Assembly (NCBI GenBank): GCA_029961685.1
Contig: JARWKL010000002.1
Location: forward strand, 19,932,908 to 19,996,907
DNA length: 64,000 bases
Reading direction: 5' to 3'
Source: Aristolochia californica
Taxonomy: Eukaryota > Streptophyta > Magnoliopsida > Piperales > Aristolochiaceae
Below the pieces are notes generated by a model. It saw only the letters and a program-made list of their open reading frames with translations, had not been told where the DNA came from and searched no databases. The translations under genes were made by a program, and so were the position numbers. Below, piece by piece: positions 36,656 through 48,186 of this stretch; within the stretch, counting starts at the first letter, position 1; each line of letters begins with the position of its first letter.

Positions 36656-37826
36656 TCCCAACCTGTGGGCCCTTAGACCATGAGAAATTTGGGTGCCTAG
36701 CCCAACCCGGATTATATGTTTCTGAAAAAGGATCGTTCCGGTTCGGTCTATGAAAATTCTGGACTGCATTCAAGTCCTCAATGAGCTCTGGGTAGGATGA
36801 ACTAGATGGACACATTTGTGTGGGATGAGATGAACCAGAGCATATGGCACAAACAGTAGATGGGTTAGGAGAAGGTGAACTCTTCGACACCATAAGGGCA
36901 TCAATTTTTCTAGTCAACCCTTCAATCTTGGCCATGAGCATGGGTGTTTCACTAACCTCGTAAAGACCCCCACTTTTGGATTCGTGGGATCTCCTATCAA
37001 CATTAAATGATGAACCCCATTGCTGAGATTGATCACTCAACGTTTCAAAGAAGTCCCACGCCTCACTAGCACTCTTACCCATCGAACTCCCACCACTCGT
37101 TGCATCTACCATGGATCTAACCTGAGGTGTAAGACCTTGATAAAAGTATTGCACTAAATGCCATTTCTCAAACCCATGATGCGGACACCTACGGATCAAA
37201 TCCTTCCATTTCTCCCAAGCCTCATAAAAGTGTTCACCCTCCTGCTGCATAAGGTTGGAGATTTCTCTCCTGAGGGCTGTAGTTCTTTGAATGGGAAAGT
37301 ACTTGGACAAAAATTTCATGACTAATGTGTCTCATGAGGTAATGCTGCCCACCTCTAAGGAATTAAGCCAAGACTTGGCCTTATCCTTAAGTGAAAATGG
37401 AAAAAGTCTTAACCGGATAGAGTCATCTGAGAAATTCTGGAATTTAAAAGTTGCACAAATATCTAAGAATTCCTTGATGTGGTAATATGGGTCCTCCTTC
37501 TCCAACCCATAGAATGTAGGGAGGAGTTGGATCACACCCGGTTTCAACTCATAACTGGCGGCAATAGTGGGTGGCAATATAATGCAAGAAGGTGATGTGA
37601 AGTGGGATGGGATAGAATAATCCCTCCGGGCTCTACGGTCACCTGCTGCAGGTAACTGTAATGGTTCGCCCTGATTGGCCATGGTAGCTCCTAACTTGAC
37701 TTCGGGTGTTTTCCTACAAATATGTTCTACCTCTTCAACAAAGGGAGCTAATGGTCCACCTAGGGAGCGGCGCCCGAGCATAAAAACACAAAAAAATAAA
37801 AAAAAAATAAAAAAATGAACTATCAA
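36656..37826 (-). pseudogene. gag: Gag, N-terminal and central part, with premature stop
   Basis: Structural capsid/nucleocapsid protein of the element. The frame opens at 37826; a more likely start is the Met at 37781 (MLGRRSLGG), or the later MANQGEP, because the first 15 residues are hydrophobic and translated from A/T-rich leader. The capsid part contains GVIQLLPTFYGLEKEDPYYHIKEF-like sequence and SLKDKAKSWLNSL, typical of plant Ty3/gypsy gag. A TGA at 37332-37334 stands where Trp is expected (TGG to TGA). The frame then continues with MKFLSKYFP, FYEAWEKWKDLIRRCPHHG and a CX2CX4HX4C zinc knuckle (CAICSGSSHPTQMC, residues 157-170 of the second frame). It ends at the inversion junction after [11 protein letters not shown]. 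The missing tail is the start of the inverted segment at 33340, which would be in register. Confidence 0.9.
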
Positions 37827-38060
37827 ATTAAGCTAACAAACTCGCTACTAAAAATATGAACTAACTAGAAGAAATAAAAATAATTCCAAAAAAAAACAAA
37901 AAAAAACAAACTAAAATTATGAAAAATAAATAAAAATAAATAAAAATAAAAATAAAATAAAAATAAAATAAAATAAAAATAAAAATAAAATAAAAATAAA
38001 AAAATAAAAAAAATCTAACTGAAGACTATGGAGAACAAAGAAATACGCTTAATACGTGCC
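37827..38060 (-). other. 5' leader between PBS and gag, with A/T simple repeat
   Basis: Untranslated leader of the element. The stretch 37910-38011 is dominated by AAAAT/AAATA units (TTTTA-type on the element strand), and 37797-37815 is also mostly A. No frame or clear packaging structure is recognised. Simple-repeat expansion here is common in plant retrotransposons. Confidence 0.75.
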
Positions 38061-38078
38061 TCCTCGGCAACGGCGCCA
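38061..38078 (-). other. Primer-binding site, complementary to tRNA-Asp
   Basis: On the minus strand this reads TGGCGCCGTTGCCGAGGA, starting 6 nt after the LTR end. It pairs with the 3' end of plant tRNA-Asp(GUC), whose last bases are TCCCCGGCAACGGCGCCA, at 17 of 18 positions. This is the PBS type known from Athila elements and fixes the element's orientation. Confidence 0.92.
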
Positions 38079-38084
38079 AAAACT

Positions 38085-39689
38085 TGATGTATAATTTTAG
38101 TTACATCGGCTTTAATACCTCGCAAGCGTACAAATCGTTCATGTAATCTAGCAGTAAGCGAGGGTCATATCCACAGGGAGGATTGAATTTTGTGTATTCT
38201 TCAGTCAACTAGCCTAACCAAATATGATGAATTAATCTGAACTAAGCACTAATTATATCCTAAAGTATCAAGCAATAATTTAATTAACTACTTCCTAAAT
38301 TATCAAGCAATAATTTAATTAACTACTTGCACAACAGGAAACGTCAACTCTGGATTTTACCGTAATTCGTGCCTCACTCGAGCGCCACGTAACCACGAAT
38401 CCAGATTCTCAATCCTTGCGTCTAGCCCCTCTCGGGCGCCTAGAGTTAATGACAAAGATCGGATTACAATAGAATGCAGAGAATCAATTTCCTATTGTGA
38501 TGATGCTAAAATTATCAACTTTGGATTTTACCATGATTCGTGCCTCTCTCGAGCGCCACGTAACCACGAATCCGGATTCTCAATCTTTGCGTCTAGCCCC
38601 TCTCAGGCGCCTAGAGTTAAAGACAGAAATCGGATTAAAATACCAAAATCCAACCTCAATTATAATCTTACCCTAATTAGCTAATTTAATCAAATACCAA
38701 GAAAACAAATCTTAAATAAACCTTAATTATCAAATCAGATTCAATTAACATTCAAAACCTAAGTTCAAACTATATGAAAAATTAAATTCAATAATGATGA
38801 ATTACTCCCCTTCTTCCTCCTCTCGCTCGGGCAGCAACTCGTTCTCACGTGTGCTGCAATTTCCGGAAATTGGTGGCGTCGAGTAGCAATAGTGAGTGGC
38901 CGGAGGTAGAGACGACGCCGGCGACGACGGTTAGAAGCCGACGGATGGAGGTAACGTCCGGCGAAGAGCGAAACAGAGCTGACGTTCTCTAACCGGCTCT
39001 CTCGAGTCTCGGTTGGAGTCGGAATGGCTCCGGGACTGGTCGGAATATGTAAACGACGCCGGAGGATGGTCGGAAAGCGGAGTTGGCACCGGAGAAGCCC
39101 TCTCGGATCACTTCTCGGCCTGGCGAGCGACGACTGTCGAACTCACCTCGACGGAGACTCTCTCGAGCTCTCCTCGGGTTTGTTCTCGGTTGCTGGACGG
39201 CAGTGGACGGCGGTGGACGACTGTGGCGCAGTGGAAAGTATTGGCCCGGCGAACGACGGTGGGGAACTCCTCTCGGGTGGGGAACTCCTCTATTTTGGTC
39301 TCCGTTTTTCTTTCTCTTCACGCTCCCTTCCCCCTCTCGTTCGACGCTTCTCTCCTTTAAATAGGATTTTTCTTATTTTAAAACGATTTGCCCTAGAAAT
39401 TACCTCCATTTCACTAAGGGCATTTTGGTAAATATCTTCTTCTCCACCCAAATTCTCCTGAAATGCCATAATTGAATATATAAAAAGCATTTCAGGAAGA
39501 AATAAGACTAAAAAAAATAATGAAATATAATTCAGAAGAGAGAAATATGCAATATCGACAGTGATTAATGCCAAATTCAATAAATGCTCATTTCATTTGA
39601 AAACCGATAAGTAACCGCCTATAACACAATTATAAAGGTTATTCTATTATAATTAACCTAGTTCTCATGTCAGAATATGGCATCTATCA
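38085..39689 (-). repeat. 5' LTR (right copy), 1605 bp
   Basis: Starts TGATGTATAATTTTAG and ends GGCATCTATCA in plus orientation. The PBS lies 6 bp outside its left edge, so it is the 5' LTR and would drive minus-strand transcription of the element. Relative to the left copy it has a local 16-bp tandem duplication of GGTGGGGAACTCCTCT (39258-39273 and 39276-39291) in place of a CCTGCCCTGTTTCC-type stretch. The LTR pair is about 3% different by eye in the first ~560 bp. Confidence 0.96.
39356..39364 (-). promoter_or_regulatory. Candidate TATA box of the 5' LTR promoter
   Basis: On the minus strand the sequence reads CCTATTTAAAGGAGAG, about 325 bp into the LTR from its U3 end. The motif is conserved at 30500-30508 in the other LTR. 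Element transcription would start some 25-35 bp downstream, near 39325-39335. The motif is visible; the start site is inferred. Confidence 0.5.
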
Positions 39690-39694
39690 CATAC
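39690..39694. repeat. Target-site duplication, right copy (CATAC)
   Basis: CATAC directly after the LTR terminus CTATCA, matching 29219-29223. Satellite sequence (CCACCACATT) continues in phase after it. Confidence 0.95.
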
Positions 39695-42600
39695 CCACCA
39701 CATTTAAAACATGTTAGGATTAATTAGAAATCTCTTTCTTACAAAATTCCACCAAGCTATTAGGCGTTGTACAAGTAGAATTTCCCAAACATGGATAACA
39801 AAACTTTGGACTTCATTTTTAGTGCGTGAAATAATTTTCTTCATTTACATTTATTATAGATTTCAAATTTTTTTCCATAAATGAACTTTTAAATTTTCAT
39901 TTTGTTTACGTGAAAAGTTTGGATTAAAGAAAAATTGAACATCCAGAAAGAAAATGCAATAAGTGCTGAGAGACATAATTCCAAAAAGTACCCCGGATTT
40001 TTAAGGATAGGCAAATAGTGGGATGTGGGGCTCTGGTAAATATCCAACCACACGTTAACTTGAGAATTTAATTTTTTCTCCTCCTTGAAATTTTAGGATC
40101 ATTAGGTTATTTGCATCTTCGACATGTTTCTTGCATGCATACCCACCACATTTAAACATGTTAGGATCAATTAGAAATATTTTTCATATAAAATTCCACC
40201 TAGCTATTAGGGGCTGTTCTAGTGGAATTTCCCAAACATGGATAGCAAAACTTTGGAGTTCATTTTTAGTACGTGAAATAATTTTCTTCACTTACATTTA
40301 TTATAGTTTTAAAATTTTTTCGCATACATGAACTCTAAAATTTTCATTTTGTTTATGAGAAAAGTTGGACAAGTTTGGATTTGAAAAAAAATTGAACATC
40401 CAAAATGGAAATGCCGAAAGTGCAAAGAGAGATAATTCAAAAAAGTGTCTCTGATTTTCAAGGATAGGCAAAAAGTGAGTAGTTTGGCTCTAGTAAATAA
40501 CCAACCCAACTTTAACTTGAGAATTTAATTTTTTCTACTCGAAATTTTTGGATAATTAGGTTATCTTCATCTTTAACATGTTTCTTGCATGCATACCCAC
40601 CACATTTAAAACATAGGATTACTTAGAAATCTCTTTCTTATTAAATTCCACCAAGCTATTAGGGGTTGTATAGTGGAATTTCCCAAACATGGATACGAAA
40701 CTTTGGATTTCATTTTTAGTGCGAAAAATAATTTTCTTCACTTACATTTATTATAGTTTTCATATTTTTTGCATACATGAAGTCTAAAATTTTAATTTTG
40801 TTTACAAGAAAAGTTTGGATTTGAAAAAAAAAATTGAACATACAAAATGGAAATGCAAAAAGTGCGGAGGGAGATAATTTCAAAAAGTATCTGTGATTTT
40901 GAAGGATAGGCAAAAAGTGGGTTGTTTGGCTCTGGTAAATGTCCAACCACACGTTAACTTGAGAATTTAATTTTTTCTACCCGAAAATTTTGGATCATTA
41001 GGTCATTTGCATCTTCAACATGTTTCTCGCATGCATACCCGCCACATTTAAAACATGTTAGGATCAATTAGAAATCTTTTTTTTAAAAAATTCCACCAAC
41101 CTATTAGGGTTGTACTAGTCGAATTTCCCACACATAGATACCAAAACTTTGGAGTTCATTTTTAGTGCGTAAAATGATTTTCTTCAGTTACATTTATTAT
41201 AGTTTTCAAATTTTTTGGCATACATGAACTCAAAAATTTTCTTTTTGTTTACGAGAAAAGTTTGGATTTGAAAAAAAATTGAACATCCAAAATGGAAATA
41301 CAAAAAGTGCTGAGAGAGATAATTCCAAAAAGTTTCTCTGATTTTGAAGGATAAGCAAAAAGTGGGTTGTTTGGCTCTGGTAAATATCGAACCACACTAT
41401 AACTTGAAAATTTAATTATTTATCCTCCTTGAAATTTTTGGATCTTTCGGTCATTTGCATCTTCAATATGTTTCTGGCATGCATACCCTCTACATTTAAA
41501 ACATGTTAGGATCAATTAAAAATCTCTTTCTTATAAAATTCCACCAAGCTATTAGGGGTTGTACTAGTCGAATTACCCAAACATGGATAGCAAAACTTTG
41601 GAGTTCATTTTTAGTGCGTGAAATAATTTTCTTCACTAACATTTATTATAGTTTTTAATTTTTTTTGCATGCATGAACTCTAAAATTTTCATTTGGTTTA
41701 CGAGAAAAGTTGGACAATTTTGGGTTTGAAAAAAAATATAACATCCAAAATGGAAATACTTAAAGTGCTGAGAGAGACAATTCAAAAAAGTATCTCTGAT
41801 TTTGAAGGATAAGAAAAAAGTGAGTTGTTTGGCTCTGGTAAATATCCAACCACACTTTAACTTGAGAATTTAATTTTTTCTACTCGAAATTTTTGGGTCA
41901 TTTGGTCATTTTCATCTTCAACATGTTTCTTGCATGCAAATCCACCACATTTCAAACATGTTAGGATCAGTCAGAAATATCTTTCTTTTAAAATTCCAGC
42001 AAGCTAATAGGGGTTGTACTAATCGAATTTCCCAAACATGGATACCAATACTTTGTAGTTCATTTTTAGTGTGTGAAATAATTTTCTTCACTTACATTTA
42101 TTATAGTTTTCAATTTTTTTTGCATACATGAACTCTGAAATTTTCATTTTGTTTACGAGAAAAGTTTGGATTTGGAAAAAAATTGAACGTCCAAAATGGA
42201 AATGCAAAAAGTATCTCTAATTTTGAAGGATAGGCAAAAAGTGGAATTTTTGGCTTTCGTAAATATCCAACCACACGACAACTTGAGAATTTGATTTTTT
42301 CTTCACCTTGAAATTTTTGGATCATTAGGTCATTTGCATCTTCAACATGTTTCTTGAATGCATACCCACCACATTTAAAACATGTTATGAACAATTAGAA
42401 ATCTCTTTCTTATAAAATTCCACCAAGCTATTAGGGGCTGTACTAGTCGAATTTCCCAAACGTGGATACTAAAACTTTGGAGTTCATTTTTAGTGTGTAA
42501 AATAATTTTCTTCACTTACATTTATTATAGTTTTCAAATTTTTTTGCATACATGAACTCTAAAATTTTATTTTTGTTTACGAGAAAAGTTTGGATTCGAA

Positions 42601-44559
42601 AAAAATTCAACATCCAAAATGGAAAAGCAAAAAGTACTGAGAGAGATAATTCCAAACAGTATCTCTGATTTTGAAGGATAAACAAAAAGTGGGTTGTTTG
42701 GCTCTGGTAAATATCCAACCACACTTTAATTTGAGAATTTAATTTTTTATCCTCGAAATTTTTGGATCATTAGGTCATTTGCATCTTCAACATGTTTCTG
42801 GCATGTGTACCCACCACATTTAAAACATGTTAGGATCAATTACAAATCTCTTTCTTATAAAATTCCACCAAGCTATTAGGGGTTGTAGTAGTCGAATCTC
42901 CTAAATATGGACACCAAAACTTTGGAGTCCATTTTTAGTGCGTAAAATAATTTTCTTCACTTACATTTATTATAGCTTTCAAATTTTTTTGCATACATGA
43001 ACTCTAAAATTTTCATTTTGTTTACGAGAAAAGCTGGACAAGTTTGGATTTGAAAAAAAATTTAAACATCCAAATGGAAATGCCAAAAGTGCTCAGAGAG
43101 ATAATTCAAAAAAGTGTCTCTGATTTTGAAGGATAGGGAAAAAGTGAGTAGTTTGGCTCTGCTAAATATCCAACCACACTTTAACTTGAGAATCTAATGT
43201 TTTCAATTCGAAATTTTTGGATCATTAGGTCATTTTCATCTTTAACATGTTTCTTGCATGCATACCCACCACATTTAAAACATGTTAGGATAATTTAGAA
43301 ATCTCTTTCTTATAAAATTCCACCAAGCTATTACTGGTTGTACTAGTGGAATTTCCCAAACATGGATACCAAACTTTGAAGTTCATTTTTAGTTCATGAA
43401 ATAATTTTCTTCACTTACATTTATCATAGTTTTCAATTTTTTTTGCATACTTGAACTCTGAAATTTTCATTTTGTTTACGAGAAAAGTTTGGATTTGGAA
43501 ACAAATTGAACATCCAAAACGGAAATTCAAAAAGTGCAGAGAGAGATAATTCCAAAAAGTATCTCTAATTTTGAAGGATAGGCAAAAAGTAAGATTTTTG
43601 GCTTTCGTAAATATCCAACCACACGTCAACTTGAGAATTTGATTTTTTCTTCACCTTGAAATTTTAGGATCATTAGGTCATTTGCATCTTCAACATGTTT
43701 CTTGCATGCATACCCGCCACATTTAAAACATGTTAGGATCAATTGGAAATCTTTTTCTTATAAAATTCCACCAAGCTATTAGGGTTGTACTAGTCGAATT
43801 TCCCAAACATGGATACCAAAACTTAGGAGTTCATTTTTAGTGCGTAAAATGATTTTCTTCACTTACATTTATTATGGTTTTCAATTATTTTTGCATATAT
43901 GAACTCTAAAATTTTCTTTTTGTTTACAAGAAAAGTTTGGATTTGAAAAAAAATTGAACATCCAAAATGGAAAAGCAAAAAGTGCTGAGAGAGATAATTC
44001 CAAAAAGTGGTTTGTTTGGCTCTGGTAAATATCGAACCACACTTTAAATTGAGAGTTTAATTTTTTATCCTCCTTGAAATTTTTGGATCATTAGGTCATA
44101 TGCATCTTCAACATGTTTCTGGCATGCATACCCTCTACATTTAAAACATGTTAGGATCAATTAAAAATCTCTTTCTTATAAAATTCCACCAAGCTATTAC
44201 GGGTTGTACTAGTGGAATTTCCCAAACATGGATACCAAACTTTGAAGTTCATTTTTAGTGCGTGAAATAATTTTCTTCACTTACATTTATTATAGTTTTC
44301 AATTTTTTTTTGCATATATGAACTCTGAAATTTTCATTTTGCTTACGAGAAAATTTTGGATTTCAAAAAAAAATTGAACATCCAAAATGGAAATGCAAAA
44401 AGTGTGGAGAGAGATAATTCCAAAAAGTATCTCTGATTTTGAAGGATAGGCAAAAAGTGGGTTGTTTGGCTCTGGTAAATATCCAACCACGCGTTAACTT
44501 GAGAATTTAATTTTTTCTACTCCTTGAAATTTTTGGATCATTAGGTCGTTTGCCTCTTC

Positions 44560-47500
44560 AACATGTGTCTTGCATTGAGACCCACCACATTTAAGACATG
44601 TTAGGATCAATTAGAAATCTATTTCTTTTAAAATTCCACCAAGCTATTAGGGGTTGGACTAGTGGAATTTCCCAAACATCGATAACAAAACTTTGGAGTT
44701 CATTTTTGGTGCTTGAAATAATTTTCTTCACTTACATTTATTATAGTTTTGAAATATTTTTGCATACATGAACCCTAAAATTTTCATTTTGTTTATGAGA
44801 AAAGTTTTCATTTGAAAAAAAATTGACCATCCAAAACGGAAATGCAAAAAGTGCTGATAGAGAAAATTCCAAAAAGTATCTCTGATTTTGAAGGATAGGT
44901 AAAAAGTGGGTTGTTTGGCTCTGGTAAATATTTAACCACACATTAACTTTGAAATTTACTTTTTTCTACACCTTGAAAATTTTGGATAATTAGGTCATTT
45001 GCATCTTCAACATGTTTCTAGCATGCATACCCACCACATTTAAAACATGTTAGGATCAATTAGAAATCTCTTTCTTATAAAATTCCACCAAGCTATTAGG
45101 GGTTGTACTAGTGGAATTTCCCAAACATGGATAACTAAACTTTGGACATCATTTTTAGTGCGTTAAATAATTTTCTTCATTTACATTTATGATAGATTTC
45201 AAATTTTTTTGTATAAATGAACTCTTAAATTTTCATTTTGTTTACGTGAAAAGATTGAATTTGAAAAAAAATTGAACATCCAAAAAGGAAATGGAATAAG
45301 TGCTGAGAGTCATAATTCCAAAAAGTATCCCTGATTTTGAAAGCTAGGCAAAAAGTGGAATGTGGGGCTCTGGTAAATATCCAACCACACGTTAACTTGA
45401 GAATTTAATTTTTTCTCCTCCTTGAAATTTTTGGATCATTAGTTTATTTGCATCTTCGACATGTTTCTTGCATGCATACCCACCACATTTAAACATGTTA
45501 GGATCAATTAGAAATCTTTTTCTTATAAAATTCCGCCTAGCTATTAGGGGTTGTTCTAGTGGAATTTTCCAAACATGGATAGCAAAACTTTGGAGTTCAT
45601 TTTTAGTACGTGAAATAATTTTCTTCACTTACATTTATTATAGTTTTCAAAGTTTTTAGCATACATGAACTCTAAAATTTTCATTTTGTTTACGAGAAAA
45701 GTTGGACATGTTTGGATTTGAAAAAAAATTGAAGATCCAAAATTGAAATGCCGAAAGTGCTAAAAGAGATAATTGAAAAAAGTTTCTCTGATTTTGAAGG
45801 ATACGCAAAAAGTGAGTAGTTTGGCTCTGGTAAATAACCAACCTAACTTTAACTTGAGAATTTAATTTTTTCTACTCGAAATTTTTGGATCATTAGGTTA
45901 TTTTCATCTTTAACATGTTTCTTTCATGCGTACCCACCACATTTAAAACATGTTCGGATCAATTAGAAATCTCTTTCATATAAAATTCCACCAAGCTATT
46001 AGGGGTTGTACTAGTGGAATTTCCCAAACATGGATACCAATCTTCGGAGTTCATTTTTAGTGCGAAAAATAATTTTCTTCACTTACTTTCATTATAGTTT
46101 TCAAATTTTTTTTGCATACATGAAGTTTAAAATTTTAATTTTGTTTACGAGAAAAGTTAGGATTTGAAAAGAAAATTGAACATCCAAAATGGAAATGCAA
46201 AAAGTGCGGAGGGAGATAATTCCAAAAAGTATCTCTGATTTTGAAGGATAGGGCAAAAGTGGGTTGTTTGGCTCTGCTTAATATCCAACCACACGTTAAC
46301 TTGAGAATTTAATTTTTTCTACTCCTTGAAAATTTTGGATCATTAGGTCATTTGCATCTTCAACATGTTTCTGACATGCATACCCACCACATTTAAAACA
46401 TGTTAGGATCAATTAGAAATCTTTTTCTTATAAAATTCCACCAAGCTATTAGGGTTGTACTAGTCGAATTTCCCAAACATGGATACCAAAACTTTGGAGT
46501 TCATTTTTAGTGCGTAAAATGGTTTTCTTCACTTACATTTATTATAGTTTCCTAATTTTACTGCATACATGAACTCTAAAATTTTCTTTCTGTTTACCAG
46601 AAAAGTTTGCATTTGAAAAAAAATTGAACATCCAAAATGGAAAAGCAAAAACTGCTGAGAGATATAATTCCAAAAAGTTTCTCTGATTTTGAAGGATAAG
46701 CAAAAAGTGGGTTGTTTGGCTCTCGTAAATATCGAACCACACTTTAACTTGAGAATTTAATTTTTTATCCTCCTTGAAATTTTTGGATCATTAGGTCATT
46801 TGCATCTTCAACATGTTTCTGGCATGCATACCCTCTACATTTAAAACATGTTAGGATCAATTAAAATTCTATTTCTTATAAAATTCCACCAAGCTATTGG
46901 GGGTTGTACTAGTCAAATTACCCAAACATGGATAACAAAACTTTGGAGTTCATTTTTAGTGCGTGAAATAATTTTCTTCACTTACATTTATTATAGTTTT
47001 GAAATATTTTTGCATACATGTACTCTAAAATTTTCATTTTGTTTACGAGAAAAGTTTTGATTTGAAAAACAATTGATCATCCAAAACAGAAATGCAAAAA
47101 GTGCTGACAGAGATAATTCCAAAAAGTATCTTTGATTTTGAAGGATAGGTAAAAAGTGGGTTGTTTGGCTCTGGTAAATATTTAACCACACGTTAACTTT
47201 GGAATTTACTTTTTTCTACAGCTTGAAAATTTTGGATAATTAGGTCATTTGCATCTTCAACATGTTTCTAGCATGCATACCCACCACATTTAAAACATGT
47301 TAGGATCAATTAGAAATCTCTTTCTTTTAAAATTCCACCAAGCTATTAGGGGTTGCACTAGTGGAATTTCCCAAACATGGATAACAAAACTTTGGACTTC
47401 ATTTTTAGTGCGTGAAATAATTTTCTTCATTTACATTTATTATTGATTTCAAATTTTTTTGTATAAATGAACTCTTAAATTTTCATTTTGTTTACGTGAA

Positions 47501-48160
47501 AAGTTTGGATTTGAAAAAAAATTGAACATCCAGAAAGGAAATACAATAAGTACTGAGAGACATAATTCCAAAAAGTATCCCTGATTTTGAAGGACAGGCA
47601 AAAAGTGGGATGTGGGGCTCTGGTAAATATCCAACCACACGTTAACTTGAGAATTTAATTTTTTCTCCTCCTTGAAATTTTTGGATCATTAGGTTATTTG
47701 CATCTTCGACATGTTTCTTGAATTCATACCCACCACATTTAAACATGTTAGGATCAATTAGAAATCTTTTTCTTATAAAATTCCACCTAGCTATTGGTGG
47801 TTGTTCTAGTGGAATTTCCCAAACATGGATAGCAAAACTTTGGAGTTCATTTTTAGTACGTGAAATAATTTTCTTCACTTACATTTATTATAGTTTTCAA
47901 ATTTTTTTTAAATACATGAACTCTAAAATTTTCATTTTGTTTACGAGGAAAGTTGGACAAGTTTGGATTTGAAAAAAAATTGAACATCCAAAATGGAAAT
48001 GCCGAAAGTGCTAAGAGAGATAATTCAAAAAAGTGTCTCTGATTTTGAAGGATAGGCAAAAAGAGGGTTGTTTGGCTCTGGTAAATGTCCAACCACACGT
48101 TAACTTGAGAATTTAATGTTTTATCCTCCTTGAAATTTTAGGATCATTAGGTCATTTGCC
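44560..48160. repeat. Partial higher-order repeat with a repeated D-E-F block
   Basis: The D-E-F monomer series appears at about 44600-45950 and again at about 46848-48150, 2.25 kb (five monomers) later. The second D is a chimera: its anchor half is T1-like (CCCTCTACATTT, AATTACCC) and its second half is D-like (GAAATATTTTTGC, GATCATCCAAAAC). This points to unequal exchange within the monomer. The second block also matches the D-E-F part of the 22.4-kb unit, at an offset of about 24.37 kb. Confidence 0.65.
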
Positions 48161-48186
48161 TCTTCAACATGTTTCTGGCATGCATA

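Larger units (their letters stand above)
29224..39689 (-). mobile_element. Athila-type Ty3/gypsy LTR retrotransposon with inverted internal core
   Basis: A 10,466-bp element with two direct LTRs (1610 and 1605 bp), TG...CA ends with TGAT/ATCA terminal inverted repeats, and a CATAC target duplication. PBS position, PPT, gag start and integrase C-terminus all read on the minus strand. Assignment to Athila rests on the tRNA-Asp PBS, the FMDDFSVFG box in RT, the DLGA protease motif and LTR length. The order is the Ty3/gypsy one (gag-PR-RT-RH-INT), but 33340-36655 is inverted. No env-like frame is visible between integrase and the 3' LTR, although some Athila elements carry one. Three in-frame stops, one frameshift and a lost integrase segment make it non-autonomous. 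About 16 mismatches between the LTRs, mostly transitions, were counted in the first ~560 bp. Confidence 0.95.

Noticed and set aside
33519..36769. Frames of 60-101 codons antisense or out of frame to pol and gag (for example 35296-35601 minus, 36375-36623 plus)
   Set aside because: They are shadows of the retrotransposon coding sequence, without domains of their own.
29224..39689. Two nested or adjacent elements instead of one inverted element
   Set aside because: Only two LTRs and one target duplication are present, no extra LTR or PBS lies at the internal junctions, and the gag pieces are complementary and in register. One element with an internal inversion is simpler, although a chimeric assembly is not fully excluded.
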